From NCBI GenBank assembly GCA_907165065.1, contig OU015523.1:123554023-123618022 (forward strand): DNA of 64,000 nt. The letters run 5' to 3'. Below the pieces are notes generated by a model. The model did no database searches. It was not told where the DNA came from and saw only the letters and a list, made by a program, of their open reading frames with translations. This document shows positions 23,425-34,575 of the stretch, piece by piece. The position numbers were made by a program, and so were the translations under genes. This stretch comes from Caprimulgus europaeus. Its lineage: Eukaryota; Chordata; Aves; Caprimulgiformes; Caprimulgidae. The first letter of the stretch is position 1, and each line of letters opens with the position of its first letter.

Positions 23425-25573
23425 AAACATGGATCAAATCTACTTTTCATCTATTTTATATCCCCCAAAGCTGAAGACCATCAACTAGATTCCTCCAGTA
23501 CACTTCTAATTCCCCTTGATGTTGCTGCCCTGTGCAGCACAGAGGTCTCAGGACACAAGGGCATCTCCATTTCATCATTTCCTCCTCCCATCAGGTCTGA
23601 TTTATTGCTTCTTACCCTCCCCTATACATCTCCATCTCTTGGCTTACAATCCTCAGCTCTTTTTGTAAGATTAAAGGAGAAAATTGGAAGGAAATGTGCT
23701 ATTTACACACACCAGCCTTTCCCATGTGCTTTAATCTATATTTGAAGGTAATTCAGCACAGTTGCAGAGAAGAATATTAACTTAACCCAGTCTCCCATCT
23801 AAACCTCTTTAGAAAGCCAAGGGAGGTGTGGGGAAGGGAAGAGAGAGACAGAGCAGAACATCTGACTTGTGATGAAAGGTGAATTTTTTTGGCAGGAAGG
23901 GTGGGTTTTTGTAAGCAAGAACTAACTGATCTCCACCAACACATTCTTCTTCTGGACTTACTCATCCAAACCCACCAGCCACCTGGAGCATATCTGAAAA
24001 ATACCATTTTCCCCAATGAAGAAACATATGTCAGACTCAAGAATCGATGATTTATTTTCCAGTAGAAGTCAGACAGCCCCCACCCCCTCTTTGCATTGCA
24101 TCCCCTTCTCCCAAGGAAGCAAAATTTCTATCATTTCTAGGAAGAAAAAAAGAGGGAAGGGAGATCAATGTTCTCCTGGTCCTGGGAGATGGTACATCTG
24201 TTCAGGCTCTGATCCTGCAAGACCTTGTCACGTGCAAAACAACCTGTGTATTGGCAGATTCAGGACTTGTGCCTTAATTACTTATTAGCAGATTGCCAGT
24301 TACAATTGGATCCTGCCAAGCCATGTTCCCTGGCACTGTCTTCTCCCCACAGCTTGCTGCATACCCTTCTTCTCCCCTCTTGTGCTCCAAACACCAGATT
24401 TGCATCTTCTCTTACATTTCACAGGACTTTTTTTTTTTCCAAAATCCTTTATATACAATCAGGACCTCCTTGGATTCCAGCAAACCACAACCTGCACTTT
24501 GCACACTCCCCATTTTAACACCTACATCTTCTCCCAAGGCTTTTCCACACTCAGTTCCTTCAAGCTCATCCTGAAAGCTTCACATCTGCTCAGCCTCTCC
24601 CCTCCAGGAATCAGTTTCAGCACAGAAAGGAGCACCAGAGATGTTCATAATAGAGTACCACACTGAGTTGAGACCAAAGTCAAGGTGCTCTAATGACACA
24701 GTCTTTCTCAATCTCCAAAAGTGGGCTCCTTGTCAGCAGGTACCCCAAAGCATTTCACCAACCATCATTGTTCAGTCCTCTGAGATGAGGACACATGCAC
24801 CACAGACATCTAAAGGTTATGCTCTTCCCAAAAACACCATGAAGCAAGTACCACATTGTGTTGAGTGGAGGTGGGGGGGGAAGCCATTTTTTGGGGGAGT
24901 GGAGGAAGGGAGACCTTATGAGAGCAGAAGGCTCAGACCCACCAGCTCAGACTAGAGAAACACCTCTGAGTCCATATTGGTGAGGGGAAGGACTGTCCTG
25001 AGAAGAAGGTGGAGAGAACCTGGAGGAGAAGCAGTTGACCTAACAAAAGACAACCATCAGCCTAAACAAAGGACAGACAGACACAGAGAGAGCTTCGTTG
25101 GGAGAGGGAAGGACAAAAAGACCCACACCCAGTTCAACCACATGGAGTGGCAGAGGTGAACTGACTGAAGCCCCATTCCCTGTCCCCTGTGCTGCTGGTG
25201 GGGGGAAGGTAGAGAAATGGGGAGCAAAGTGATTGGAGCCCGGGAAGAAGGGAGGGGTGGGGGAAGGTGTTGTCAGATGTGGTTGTTTCATCTACTCAGA
25301 TGATTTGCAATGAATTAAATTGATTTTTCTTCCCCAAGTTTGAGTCTGTTTTGCCTGTGACCATCCCTGGTGAGTGAGCCCTCCCTGTCCTTCATTCCTA
25401 ACTCCCTGCCCCCTTTGTTGTGTCTCCCATCCCATCTCACCACGTTGGGGGAGTGAATGTAGGACCACATGGTTCCACTGTGAGTCAAACCACCACACAC
25501 ATACACTACCCACTCCTTCAACTCCTATTTTATTGAGATCCTGTTCCTTACCAAACTGAGAAGAGCCATTTAC
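23425..25573. other. GDPD5 intron, G-rich in part
   Basis: Unique sequence. The part from about 24870 to 25270 has strand-asymmetric G-rich runs on the plus strand (GGGGGGGG near 24875, GGGGG at 24894). No repeat family or conserved motif was recognised. Confidence 0.55.
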
Positions 25574-25633
25574 CTTGTGAAGCCAGTGCAGGTTCATCTG
25601 CTGTCCCACAGCTATGTGACATAGTGCTAGTAT
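25574..25633 (-). CDS. GDPD5: GDPD5 coding exon, end of transmembrane segment 2
   Basis: This short 60-nt exon encodes exactly 20 residues, from ILALCHIAVG to QQMNLHWLHK, in phase 0 at both ends. The acceptor is TTCTCCCAG and the donor is GTAAAT, which is weaker than the GTGAGT of the neighbouring exons. The segment completes helix 2 and the short cytosolic loop before helix 3. HIAVGQQMNLHWLHK is almost unchanged among vertebrate GDPD5 proteins as I remember them. Because both edges are in phase 0, skipping this exon would keep the frame but remove half a membrane helix. Confidence 0.93.
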
Positions 25634-26390
25634 CTGGGAGAAAGAAATCAAGAGTCAGACAATGGCACATCACAACACATCAAGTGTTTGTACACACAGG
25701 AACACATCAACACCCCAAAAGATAACCCAACAGGCGAGGGCAGAAGGTATTGCTGGGGTGGGGATGGGTCCAGCAGACACCACCTAGTCATCTGTACAGA
25801 CAGATCTCCTCCAAATCCAAGGATATGGAGGGAAAGATCAGCCTCCAAGAGGCAGGGAGTTTGAGAATCTGGTCCATGGGCATGCAGCTCCTGGGACCTC
25901 AGGAAGCACTAACTACATGGGGCCAGGTACCAGCATATTATTTCAATGGACACCACCTTGAAGGTCCCAGCACTTTGGGATGAGGGAAAACAACTTGTAC
26001 ATGTGATTCTGAGAGACATCAAAGTGGAGTTGGAGCCAAAATGAGGGAAACAAAAGCTGTATTTCTCCTCAGGCCAACTGTACCACCAGTACCAGGGTGT
26101 CTGTCTTTGTTCTTGGTCATCTGAGGTCCAAGAGCACACATTTTTCACTTTCCATTTATTTTAGGTAACTTCAGGCTAATAAAGCCAATGGGCAACAAAA
26201 GCTTTACAAACAGGAGCACCAGGCAAAGTAGACCCTTAGTCACAGTAGTGACACAGAGAGAGGAAGGGAGAGAAAAATCATTTCTGAAAGGAAAATTGCT
26301 CCAGTCATAGGTGGACTGGGAAGTTTGGGGTTGTTTTTCCTAAAAACAAATGCACAAAGCTTTAGGAAATGGCATTTTTGTTCTACTCAC
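25634..26390. other. Short GDPD5 intron holding one copy of an unknown repeated segment
   Basis: A 757-bp intron. Its only notable content is the segment at 26177-26249, described separately. Confidence 0.6.
26177..26249. repeat. Unknown repeated segment, copy 1
   Basis: AATAAAGCC followed by GGCAACAAAAGCTTTA, then GGAGCACCAGG and GTAGACC. The same order of blocks recurs at 28302-28380 at about 80 percent identity, with one 6-bp insertion. The family is not known to me; it may be a fragment of an old interspersed element. Confidence 0.7.
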
Positions 26391-26484
26391 CAGCAACACC
26401 GTAATGTAGGTAAAGCCAGCAGCAGTTGTTACAAGGATTGGAATGGACCAGTCACTCCAATATCCCATTCTGTTATATAAAAAC
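26391..26484 (-). CDS. GDPD5: GDPD5 coding exon, start of transmembrane segment 2
   Basis: This 94-nt exon follows an acceptor CTTTCAG and precedes a donor GTGAGTAG. With the two bases carried over it encodes 32 residues, beginning [13 protein letters not shown] and ending in TYITVLL. The conserved [11 protein letters not shown] is the extracellular loop after the first helix, and the hydrophobic end begins helix 2. The donor is in phase 0. The oddity is upstream: a CR1 copy starts at 26511, only 26 bp from the exon. The sequence between them is CTGTATTTCCTGCTTATCTTTCAG in four short pieces (CTGTATTT, CCTGC, TTATC, TTTCAG), a reasonable pyrimidine tract. The best branch-point candidate lies inside the CR1 copy. 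Confidence 0.93.
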
Positions 26485-26510
26485 CTGAAAGATAAGCAGG
26501 AAATACAGAT

Positions 26511-27089
26511 TGTGGTCAGTAGGTCAAGAGAGGTTCTTCTTCCCCTCTACTCTGCCCTGGTGAGGCCACATCTGGAATATTGTGTCCAGTTCTGGGCCCC
26601 ACAGTTCAAGAAGGACAGAGAGCTGCTGGAGAGAGTCCAGCACAGAGCCACCAAGGTGATGAAGGGAGTGGAGCATCTCCCTGATGAGGAAAGGCTGAGG
26701 GAGCTGGGGCTCTTGAGCTTGGAGAAGAGGAGGCTGAGGGGGGACCTCATTAATGTTTATAAATATTTGAAGGGTGAGTGTCAGGAGGATGGGGCCAGGC
26801 TCTTCTCAGTGGTGTCCAGTGATAGGACAAGGGGCAGTGGGTGTGAGTTGGAACACAGGAGGTTCCGCTTAAATTTGAGAAAGAACTTCTTACTGTGAGG
26901 GTGCCAGAGCCCAGGGACAGGCTGCCCAGGGAGGGTGTGGAGTCTCCTTCTCTGGGGACATTCAAGACCTGCCTGGATGCCTTCCTGGGTGATCTCATCT
27001 GGGTGTTCCTGCTCTGGCAGGGGGATTGGACTGGATGATCTTTCGAGGTCCCTTCCAATCCCTGACACTCTGTGGTTCTGTGATTTGTG
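26511..27089 (+). mobile_element. CR1 LINE fragment, group A, next to a GDPD5 splice acceptor
   Basis: Begins TGTGGTCAGTAGGTCAAG and ends CCTGACACTCTGTGGTTCTG. It carries the C-terminal CR1 frame ([15 protein letters not shown] to LNLRKNF), broken by a one-base loss near 26890. It is antisense to GDPD5, and its truncated 5' end lies 26 bp upstream of the exon at 26391-26484. Confidence 0.95.
26512..26520 (-). promoter_or_regulatory. Candidate splice branch point inside CR1
   Basis: On the minus strand the CR1 edge reads ACTGACCAC. CTGAC is a good match to the vertebrate branch-point consensus yUnAy. The candidate adenine is opposite 26516, 32 nt upstream of the exon, within the usual 18-40 nt range. 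This is an inference from consensus and spacing only; weaker candidates lie closer (for example TTATC). Confidence 0.45.
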
Positions 27090-30000
27090 ATTAAGAAGAG
27101 ATTTGACACCATAGCAACCTCCCTACATTTAGACAAAACTTTAGAAAATGAACATTTCCATTTCTACTGTACAAAAGAGAGAGGCAACAAACAAAAGAAC
27201 AAGTCACTCTGAAGCAAAATCCAGTGTTCATGCTTTGATTCCTCCTGGGAAATTAACTCTGCAAAGAGGAATCAGTTATATCAAACACACTGACAATGTT
27301 ATTTTTGGAAAAAAAAAATATATTAATTAAAAAAACCCAAATATACAGGACCAGAACTTGAGTTTTCAGAAAAATATTCCCTACAAACAAGGGAAAAGTA
27401 CCCCCCTACGTGGTGGTGTTTGTCTAAACAATAGATCCAATGCTGTCCCATGTGCTTATAGATTAATAAATGCAATATAAAGATATTATTGAGGACAGGG
27501 GGAGAAAATAAGTGTTGCTGTGCTGTATACTCAAGAAGCAAACTCCTTGCAGAGGGACAAGCTGATGGAAGAAATTGGCTTCCCTGTACCTATCAAAGAC
27601 AGCTTCTCATTCCAATGGACTGTAGAGAAAGTCCAATCCTGCAAGAGTGGAGACTGTCAGGAGTTGGGCTCAGGACTGAAGGGTTGGTCTGTCCAGTCTG
27701 GGGGATGCCTGTGGAGTTTTTTAGCTCAGAACATTCCCTTGTCCTGGTCCTTCTGTTGACCTTAAAGCTCTAAGTAAGAGATAAATCATTCAATGGCTCT
27801 GTGATCCAACCTTGGCAAGAGGCAGCAGCAATGTCCTGATGCACTGGATGATCAGAGCAGGGACCAAAGCAAGGTTAGAACAGTACTCAGGTATAGATGA
27901 CAGATGTATCTCCAATCCAGCTTCTTTGGATCCTCTAGGCCATCACTCACCAGTGAATTCCCCAGTTTCTCTGCACACATGCAGAGCAGTTGCCACCTTC
28001 TCAAGGCTCAGCAGCACAAAAGCAGAGGAGCCAAATACTTTTCCCCTATAGTTTAGTGGTCACAGCGCTTCTCTAGAAACAGATAAACCCATGGTCATTC
28101 CCTGCTTTAGCTTTTGGGGTTGCAGTGCTCTTCCCCCACCACCTCTGCAACCCAACAGGCAAAGAGGTAGGCTCCATCCTCCTGCTGAAGTGGATTTTCT
28201 TCCCTCCTCTCCTCTATTTATCCAGGTATCCTCCTCACTCTCAGTTATCAGGTTTTCCCATCCTATATTTCATCTCAGCATCTTACCTCTCCTCATTGCT
28301 TTCATAAAGCCAAAAGGCAACAAAAGCTTTATGAAGAGGAGCACCAGGTGAAGAGGTGAAGTAGACCATTATTCACAGCAGCAGCATGGTAAAAGATACT
28401 GTCCCTTGGGCCTAAGAGTGGGTCTCAAATGTCAAATTTTCACTTAAATAGCAATATACTTCACAGTAAAACTGTCCTGGAGTTGGATTTGAGAGTCATT
28501 AGAAGACTTTACAGCAAAACTACAGCAAGATACAAGATAGACTCAGTCCACTACCTTCCCTGGCCCCACCATACCAGGGGAGAGGCAGTCAAATCCCAGA
28601 ATCCTTCTTGCAACTCCTGATAGTTGAAGCCTGACCTGGATTAAAACTTTTTCCAGTGTGTTTTTAGCAAAAAACATCACTAGGTTGGACTTGGGTTGGG
28701 GTTAACTTTGTCTCCATGCAAATCCTCTGGTAAAGGAAGGACAGGATGGTTATGGGTTGGATGATGCAGCAGGACTGCTCACTCATGCCCAACAGAAACA
28801 CGAGCCCTGGAGCTGTGCCTGGCTGCTGTGACCTCCTGTGCACCTCTGAACCCAAGGACTGAACAAAACCCATCCTGACTTGCCAATCTCAGGGTTGAGT
28901 CCTGCTGAAGAGGAGCAACCATATTCAGAAGACACCTGAGAAGAGACTCCAGAAGACTGAGTTGAGACAGATGTCCCTGTATTAAAGGATCCCACAACAC
29001 AGTAGTCATTGGGCTGCTTCAACATCTGACAGGGTGGGGCTGAGGTCAAATGGTCCCCCTAGCCTTCTTCAGCCCTACCCATCAGATCATTCAGTGAGCT
29101 GGCCAAGGCAAGCACCTAGGGTGTTTATTGGGGGTTTTTTGGTTACAACAGACTTAAATGCTGCATGCAAACAGGTCAAAGACCCCACCTCCTGCCCACC
29201 ACTCAAATCCAGCATCATTCACTAGCCACAAACTCTGGTCCAGCAACTGCCCCATCTGTCCAGGAATAAAGCTCCCGTGTAGGGTCTGCAGAGCAAACCT
29301 TGGGGCTCAACAAACATGACCAAATTCTGCTTAGAGATTCAAAAATCCATAACAAAAGGGAACTGGGGGGATTCAGACATACTGGGAGTAAAAAAAAGAG
29401 AGAAGAAAGAAAAGAGGGCTCCTCTGAAGCCTTTGCTCATGCCACCACCAAGAGTTTCCTTAGCTCAGCTTCAGTACAGTGAAGCTTTTGCTCTGATGTC
29501 CCTTCAAGTGGCCCTCTAATAGCATCAGGTCTTCACTCAATGTGGAAATGGCTATTTTAAAAAGCTGTTTCCATGGTAGTTATGAACCAGATAAGCCTTT
29601 TCCAGAACTAAGGAAGAAAAAAAAACCAAATTGCTACACAGTCTTGCATTTGCAGTCCTGCTCCAGAGGGAACACAGCCAGATTCAAAAATTACAATATC
29701 TCCCACATCTTCCACTAACAAACACTGAGCCTTCTGTGGCAGCACATGGCTTGCACACTGGAGATCTGCAGTATCCTGCAATTAAGTGTAGGCACCACAA
29801 AGAAATACCCAAAGCAATAAATAAAAAAAAATATATTTATTTAAATTTAAGAGGCACAAAGTATTTTCACTGACAAGGACCTCATTCCACATTCAGCCTC
29901 ACAGAAAAAAAAGGTTAAAATCCCACAGCAGTGCATGCTGGGCTGTAATTTTGCCTTGTCTTTCTAAAACTCATTTCAATCCCAGAATAGTCCCTAAAGG

Positions 30001-30222
30001 GTGAATCCACTCAAACCACCACAGTCTTCACAAGTTTAAAGGCCAAATATCCACTTTTATGTAGGTCAACCCTATCAACTGCCACCATTTAATCAGGTCA
30101 GTTTGGTTTTACTTAGGTAGGTGCATCCACTGCTGGACCCCAAACATGCTGCCTGGACCACAGGTAGGGTTTGCAATGCTCATGTCTAGGTTTCTGCTAC
30201 ATCTTCAGTCACCTCTGGCAGT
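27090..30222. other. GDPD5 intron, mostly unique
   Basis: About 3.1 kb with only the second unknown segment (28302-28380) and short A runs near 27309 and 29820. No other feature recognised. Confidence 0.55.
28302..28380. repeat. Unknown repeated segment, copy 2
   Basis: CATAAAGCC followed by GGCAACAAAAGCTTTATG, GGAGCACCAGG and AGTAGACC, in the same order and orientation as the copy 2.1 kb to the left. It carries an extra 6 bp (AGGTGA) before AGTAGACC. Confidence 0.7.
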
Positions 30223-30312
30223 TATAGAATGGTTTGGGTTGGAAGGGACCTTAAAGATCATCCAGTTCCAACCCCCCTGCCATCAGCAGGGACACCTTCC
30301 ACTAGACCAGGT
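30223..30312 (-). mobile_element. CR1 LINE 3' end, group D, short
   Basis: TATAGAATGGTTTGGGTTGG, then TTCCAACCCCCCTGCC, ending in TTCCACTAGACCAGGTGG. Only about 90 bp of the element. Confidence 0.92.
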
Positions 30313-30539
30313 GGCATTGCTCAGTAGCATTCAGCAATGCTCTGCACATCTGAGGTAGGAAATAAAGAACATCCTCATTAATTCAAGTTTCAAGTACCAT
30401 TTTTACCAAAAGAACACAGAAAAGAGGGATTGCAGAGCATTCTAGTTTCAGCCTGGGGTTATGGAGGACATGAGGTTGAATGAGCCAACAAAGTACCTCC
30501 ACTGTGAGTCAAACTACTGGGTGACACTAACAGAAGTGT

Positions 30540-31030
30540 CACCAGCAGAACAAGGGAAGTCACTCTCCCTTCTGCTCAGCACTGGTGAGGTGGCATCAGT
30601 ACCACAGTGCCCTGGTTTGGACATCCCAGATCAAGGAGGATGTGTATAAAGTCCAATGCAGAACTACCAAACCAAGATGGTGAGGCACCTGGGGAACACA
30701 GCTTACTAGGAAAGCCTGAGGAAGCTGGGCTTGTTTAGACTCACAGAGAAGAGGCTGTGAGACAATCTAACTGCTGAACACAGACAGACAGTTATGAAGA
30801 TGATGAAACCAAACTCTAAGAGTGACAGAAATGGTCACAAGGGGAAATGACCCTTAGAGGTTTGGGTTGGAAAATCTTCTCCTCACAGAGGCTGGCACAG
30901 TGCTAGAACAGGTCCCAGAGAGAGGGGAACTCTTAATCCTTGGGGTTTCAAGACTTCAGTCACCCTGGTCTAGTGCTGACAATAGTCCTCTTTGGAGGGG
31001 CTGGTTGGACCAGATGCCTCCAGTGTTTCT
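30540..31030 (+). mobile_element. CR1 LINE fragment, ancient
   Basis: The scattered CR1 landmarks are in order: GCACTGGTGAGGTGGCATCA, AGCCTGAGGAAGCTGGGC, GTTTGGGTTGGAAAATC, CAGGTCCCAGAGAG and GGTTGGACCAGATGCCTCC. Many substitutions and indels separate them and no frame survives. This is an insertion much older than groups A to C. Confidence 0.75.
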
Positions 31031-33089
31031 TTACCTGCTGTGGTGGGACAGGTTGAAGAAGCTCAGTGTAGTTGACTGCACATGACATGAGGAAAGAGAG
31101 CTCCCAAGATTGAGTTTCAAAGGGCAGGAACAAGCTCAGCATCTCACCACATCAATGTGACAGCAATTTTTTGTCCCAGTTCCTCTAGGGAGCACTTGCC
31201 AGTAGCTCACTGTGCTAGGTCCTGTGCAGAGATGGTGTTTGCCCCAAAAAGCCATTCCTCTAGTCTGAGAGAGGTCATGGCTTGCAAATAAATCAGTGAA
31301 GCAGAGATGAAGGCAGCAGGAACAAGTATCAAATAAACTTTGTCCACAAATACAGTCCATAAGTGGCAGCCACTGAGGAACAGCAAAGATGGGGTTTCTA
31401 CGAGCCAGGACCCCACTGTATCTCGTCAGTAACAGGCTCACAGCCCTGTTAGGATCCAAATGATGTTTTTATCTCCTTTATACCCCATCTGGCTGAAAAA
31501 TTCTGTTTTAATGGAGCCCACACATCTGTGCTGGGAGGGAAGAGGGCCAGGCTCAGCCTGAATGGACCCAGTGGTAATTGTTTCCTCTCTGCTTGGAACC
31601 AGCGTGGCTGTAATTAAAACCTCACCCCATGTTATCATCTTCCATCCCAGCCTTTCCACAGCATTTCAGGCTGTTTTTCAAAAACCCTGCTGTTCTCCTC
31701 AACCTCTGATGCCAGCCTGTGGAGCAGGGATCTAATTGGGGTTACAGCACAGACAAAGCACTGACCCATTTTCAGCCCTGAATGAGAATGCTCAAACAGA
31801 TGTAGCTGCTATTTTGCATCCAAAGAGCCTTTCATGACTGTTGTGCACAAGAGATCTTGGGGTTTTTTTCAGTGCTGTCAATCCAAAAGTGCTTCTACCA
31901 CCCTGTGCACATTGGGTTGCATAGCAGGGGAAGGGGGTTTTGGTCTGCAGGTGACACGTGTGAGCATTTTAAAACCCAAGTACTTTCTGCATCCAGAGTA
32001 GAGAGACCTGCACATCTCCTTCCATTCCTGCATGAATATTTGGGAACTCCAAACATTGCAGTGCTGTGGCTGCAAAGCCCATTCACAACGTTCACAGGGC
32101 TTTGCTTCATCTCTGCAGGGTTTTTCTTTAGCTCTTTCAGCTTTGAGCTAAAATCTATTTGGCTTTGCACTGGAGTGGACTAGGAATGTTCATATCCTCT
32201 ACTGAAGGTATAAGCTGAAAGAAAGAGGAGATCCAAGATATCCTTTTTAAAAAGGCATTATTTCATGCTAGCATTATAAATAATCAAAAGCAATGGTGAT
32301 GGTTTCAGTTCTCAGAATGCAGGTCTGAGGAAACCAAAAACACACTCCTGGGAGGAGGCAAGCTCACCTCACTAGGTTAGTAACCACTCTCCTTCCTCAC
32401 AGAACTTCAGCATCTAAAGCAGGTGATTTACTCAAGGGATCAACTACCCACTGCATTTTAAAATACAGTTTACATAGAATCTTTGACAAGAAAATGATGT
32501 CAAAGCTGTTTGGTTCAAAGAGAGCCTAAAGTATTGTCAAAATGTTTTTTAAGATGTTGCTGAAATAGTAAAAGGGAGAATAATTTCCAGCACTGGAGGG
32601 AGCTGGCAACACCCTCAACTCCCCAGCACATCCCACTGGAAAGTTTCTTCTCAGCTCTTCCAAACATGCAAAATTTTCCACACCCATGTCTGCTTCATTT
32701 CTCTCATTTATATTTTGTGCAAAGATGCAGCCAAATTGCTCAGCTACTTCCAAAAAAACCACCAACTATAGAAACAAACAAACCAAAACCAGCCAAGAAG
32801 CTTCTCCATCACTTCAACACCATCTTTCTTTTCACATGCACACCAACCTCTACAAGCTGTTGCAGCCAGGCAATGGAGACATGAGGACAAATTACACCTA
32901 TCAGTAAATAGAGGCAGAAGGAACTCTCCTCCAGTCTCATTTCCCACCCCACTTTCCCTTTAGTGTCATTAACAAGTCCATCTGAAGGACCCAAACACAC
33001 CCAACCTGATGTCAAACAACTCTTGGACATAAGATGGCAGCCAAATTTATTAAGGATTTGCCTCTCTGCAACAAGGAAACTCTACTCAC
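31031..33089. other. GDPD5 intron, unremarkable
   Basis: About 2 kb of unique intron next to the exon at 33090. Nothing recognised. Confidence 0.55.
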
Positions 33090-33193
33090 CAGTTGATTTC
33101 ATTGTAGTCATTATGAACTTCCCACCAGAAGTAAAACCAGACCAGGGTCAGGAAGAAGGATGAGGTGAGGATGAGGAACCAGAGGCGCTCCCA
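33090..33193 (-). CDS. GDPD5: GDPD5 coding exon, transmembrane segment 1
   Basis: This 104-nt exon lies between an acceptor ending CTGCAG and a donor GTGAGTAG. It encodes 34 residues plus two bases of a split tryptophan codon that the next exon completes. It opens with WERLWFLILT, continues through a hydrophobic run rich in Phe, Leu and Trp, and ends with the GDPD5 signature YFWWEVHNDYNEIN. The hydrophobic run is the first of the family's six membrane helices, and the acidic stretch after it lies on the outer face. Its start in phase 0 at Trp agrees with the known layout, in which the preceding exon carries the cytosolic N-terminus with the redox-sensitive cysteine region. That preceding exon was not found to the right. 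No internal stop or frameshift is seen. Confidence 0.93.
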
Positions 33194-33477
33194 CTGCAGA
33201 TGGAAAGAGAAGTCAGCATTAACACTATCCCATTTCAGGGCCAGTGTCTCATCCTGTCCCACATCACACGTCTCACCTAGAAGCTGTTGAGATTGGGTGG
33301 AGTAATTAAACATTTCCAAGGGCAGATTTCAGACCTTTCCCCCTGGGGGAGGTGGGAGATGCAACTCTGGCCCCGAGCTCTGGGTGGAGGGATCACTTAT
33401 GGAGTTCTATCTCAGGTAGGGCTGGGACAGCATTTCTCCAGCTCCCCAGGCATGTGGAACAAGGAAGTACTTCTTCA
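33194..33477. other. Intron or upstream sequence of GDPD5
   Basis: Sequence upstream of the acceptor of the exon at 33090-33193. Nothing recognised. Confidence 0.5.
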
Positions 33478-33600
33478 TTTCCCTGGAGGGATGGAAGAGT
33501 CGTGCAGACACAGTGCTGAGGGACATGGGTCAGTGGGGACTGGTCAGTGTTGGGTTCATGGTTGGACTCAATGAGCTTAAAGGGCTTTTCCCATCCAGGA
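33478..33600 (+). mobile_element. CR1 LINE 3' end, group E
   Basis: CCCTGGAGGGATGGAAGAGT, GTGCTGAGGGACATGGGTCA and TTAAAGGGCTTTTCCCATCC. This is the same 3' type as 2319-3080 and 39108-39648. The terminal octamers have decayed. Confidence 0.9.
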
Positions 33601-33910
33601 TGAGAGATGCAGCTTGGCATCTTACTCTTTCTCACAGGTTCAAGCTGAATGACTGAGTAGTTATCACATGGCAAAGACTATGCAGCAGGTTAGAGATGCT
33701 ACTAACTACATGGACATGTGAACCCTTACTCCTTCCTCAAGGGTATTCAGGTCCTGAAGAGCCAAACCACCCATCCACAACATTTATTCCCACCACCACC
33801 ACCACATATGGAAGTGTTTTGCAAATAATACAGCAGGAAGAGAGACCACACCAGCATTGGATGAAACATATTTACACCAGCATTCAGTTTTGGTGAATGT
33901 TTCAATTAAT
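33601..33910. other. Unique sequence
   Basis: No gene or repeat family recognised; a short CCA run lies at 33788-33806. Confidence 0.5.
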
Positions 33911-34089
33911 ACTGAAAAAAATAAATAGAAAATAAAATAAAAATAAAATAAATTTAAAAAAAAAAATAAAATTAAATTGAAAATAAAATTGAAAATTAAA
34001 TTAGAAAAGAAAACAAATATAAAATTGAAAATTAAATTAGAAAAGAAAACAAAAATAAAATTGAAAATTAAATAAAAAATAAAAAAATA
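33911..34089. repeat. A-rich tract with imperfect internal duplications
   Basis: The AT-only text carries repeated blocks such as AAAATTGAAAATTAAATTAG, each followed by AAAAGAAAACAAA. It grades into the minisatellite to the right and looks like its degenerate flank. Confidence 0.85.
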
Positions 34090-34372
34090 AAAGTAAAGTA
34101 AAAGTAAAAGTAAAGTAAAGTAAAAGTAAAAGTAAAAGTAAAAGTAAAGTAAAAGTAAAGTAAAAGTAAAGTAAAAGTAAAGTAAAAGTAAAGTAAAAGT
34201 AAAGTAAAAGTAAAGTAAAAGTAAAGTAAAAGTAAAGTAAAAGTAAAGTAAAAGTAAAGTAAAAGTAAAGTAAAAGTAAAGTAAAAGTAAAGTAAAAGTA
34301 AAGTAAAAGTAAAGTAAAAGTAAAGTAAAAGTAAAGTAAAAGTAAAGTAAAAGTAAAGTAAAAGTAAAGTAA
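34090..34372. repeat. 11-bp minisatellite (AAAGTAAAGTA)n
   Basis: From about 34145 to 34372 the 11-bp unit AAAGTAAAGTA repeats about 20 times with no mismatch; the first 55 bp are less regular mixtures of AAAGT and AAAAGT. The strand is free of C, and its complement is pyrimidine-rich with single A bases. Because 11 is not a multiple of 3, the antisense frame stays open as an 11-residue periodic peptide, which is an artefact. Confidence 0.96.
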
Positions 34373-34575
34373 AAAAATCCCTAAAACATCTGTTTGGTGC
34401 CCTGTTCCAATAGCATGGGTAAAATGCTAAACCACAAGGACATTCATGAAGAGAACAGTGTTGCAAGAAAGATGTCCCTAACTAGCACCATTTCCATGTG
34501 CTCCTTGTTGGTTTTACTCTGCAGGCATTAAATACCCAACATGTGTTTCCATTTCAACTCACATCCAGTCTGTTT

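Larger units (their letters stand above)
1..33193 (-). other. GDPD5: GDPD5 gene, internal part (seven exons and their introns)
   Basis: The span runs from the right-most recognised coding exon to the left window edge. Reading leftwards on the minus strand, the introns are about 6.6, 0.76, 4.1, 2.7, 3.6 and 13.95 kb, followed by one leaving the window. All six complete introns begin GT and end AG, and codon phases match across every junction. The joined translation follows vertebrate GDPD5 without a gap. If 39 residues precede the first exon, as in other vertebrates, the histidine of GHRGAP falls at about residue 233, the position I recall as catalytic in chick GDE2. GDE2 is known to act at the cell surface, releasing GPI-anchored proteins and promoting motor neuron differentiation. 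The other family members considered were GDPD2 and GDPD4; the segment YFWWEVHNDYNE and the overall match favour GDPD5. Confidence 0.9.

Noticed and set aside
34068..34466. 132-codon minus-strand open frame rich in Leu, Phe, Tyr and Thr
   Set aside because: It is the translation of the 11-bp minisatellite. The 11-residue period follows from the array and there is no gene context.
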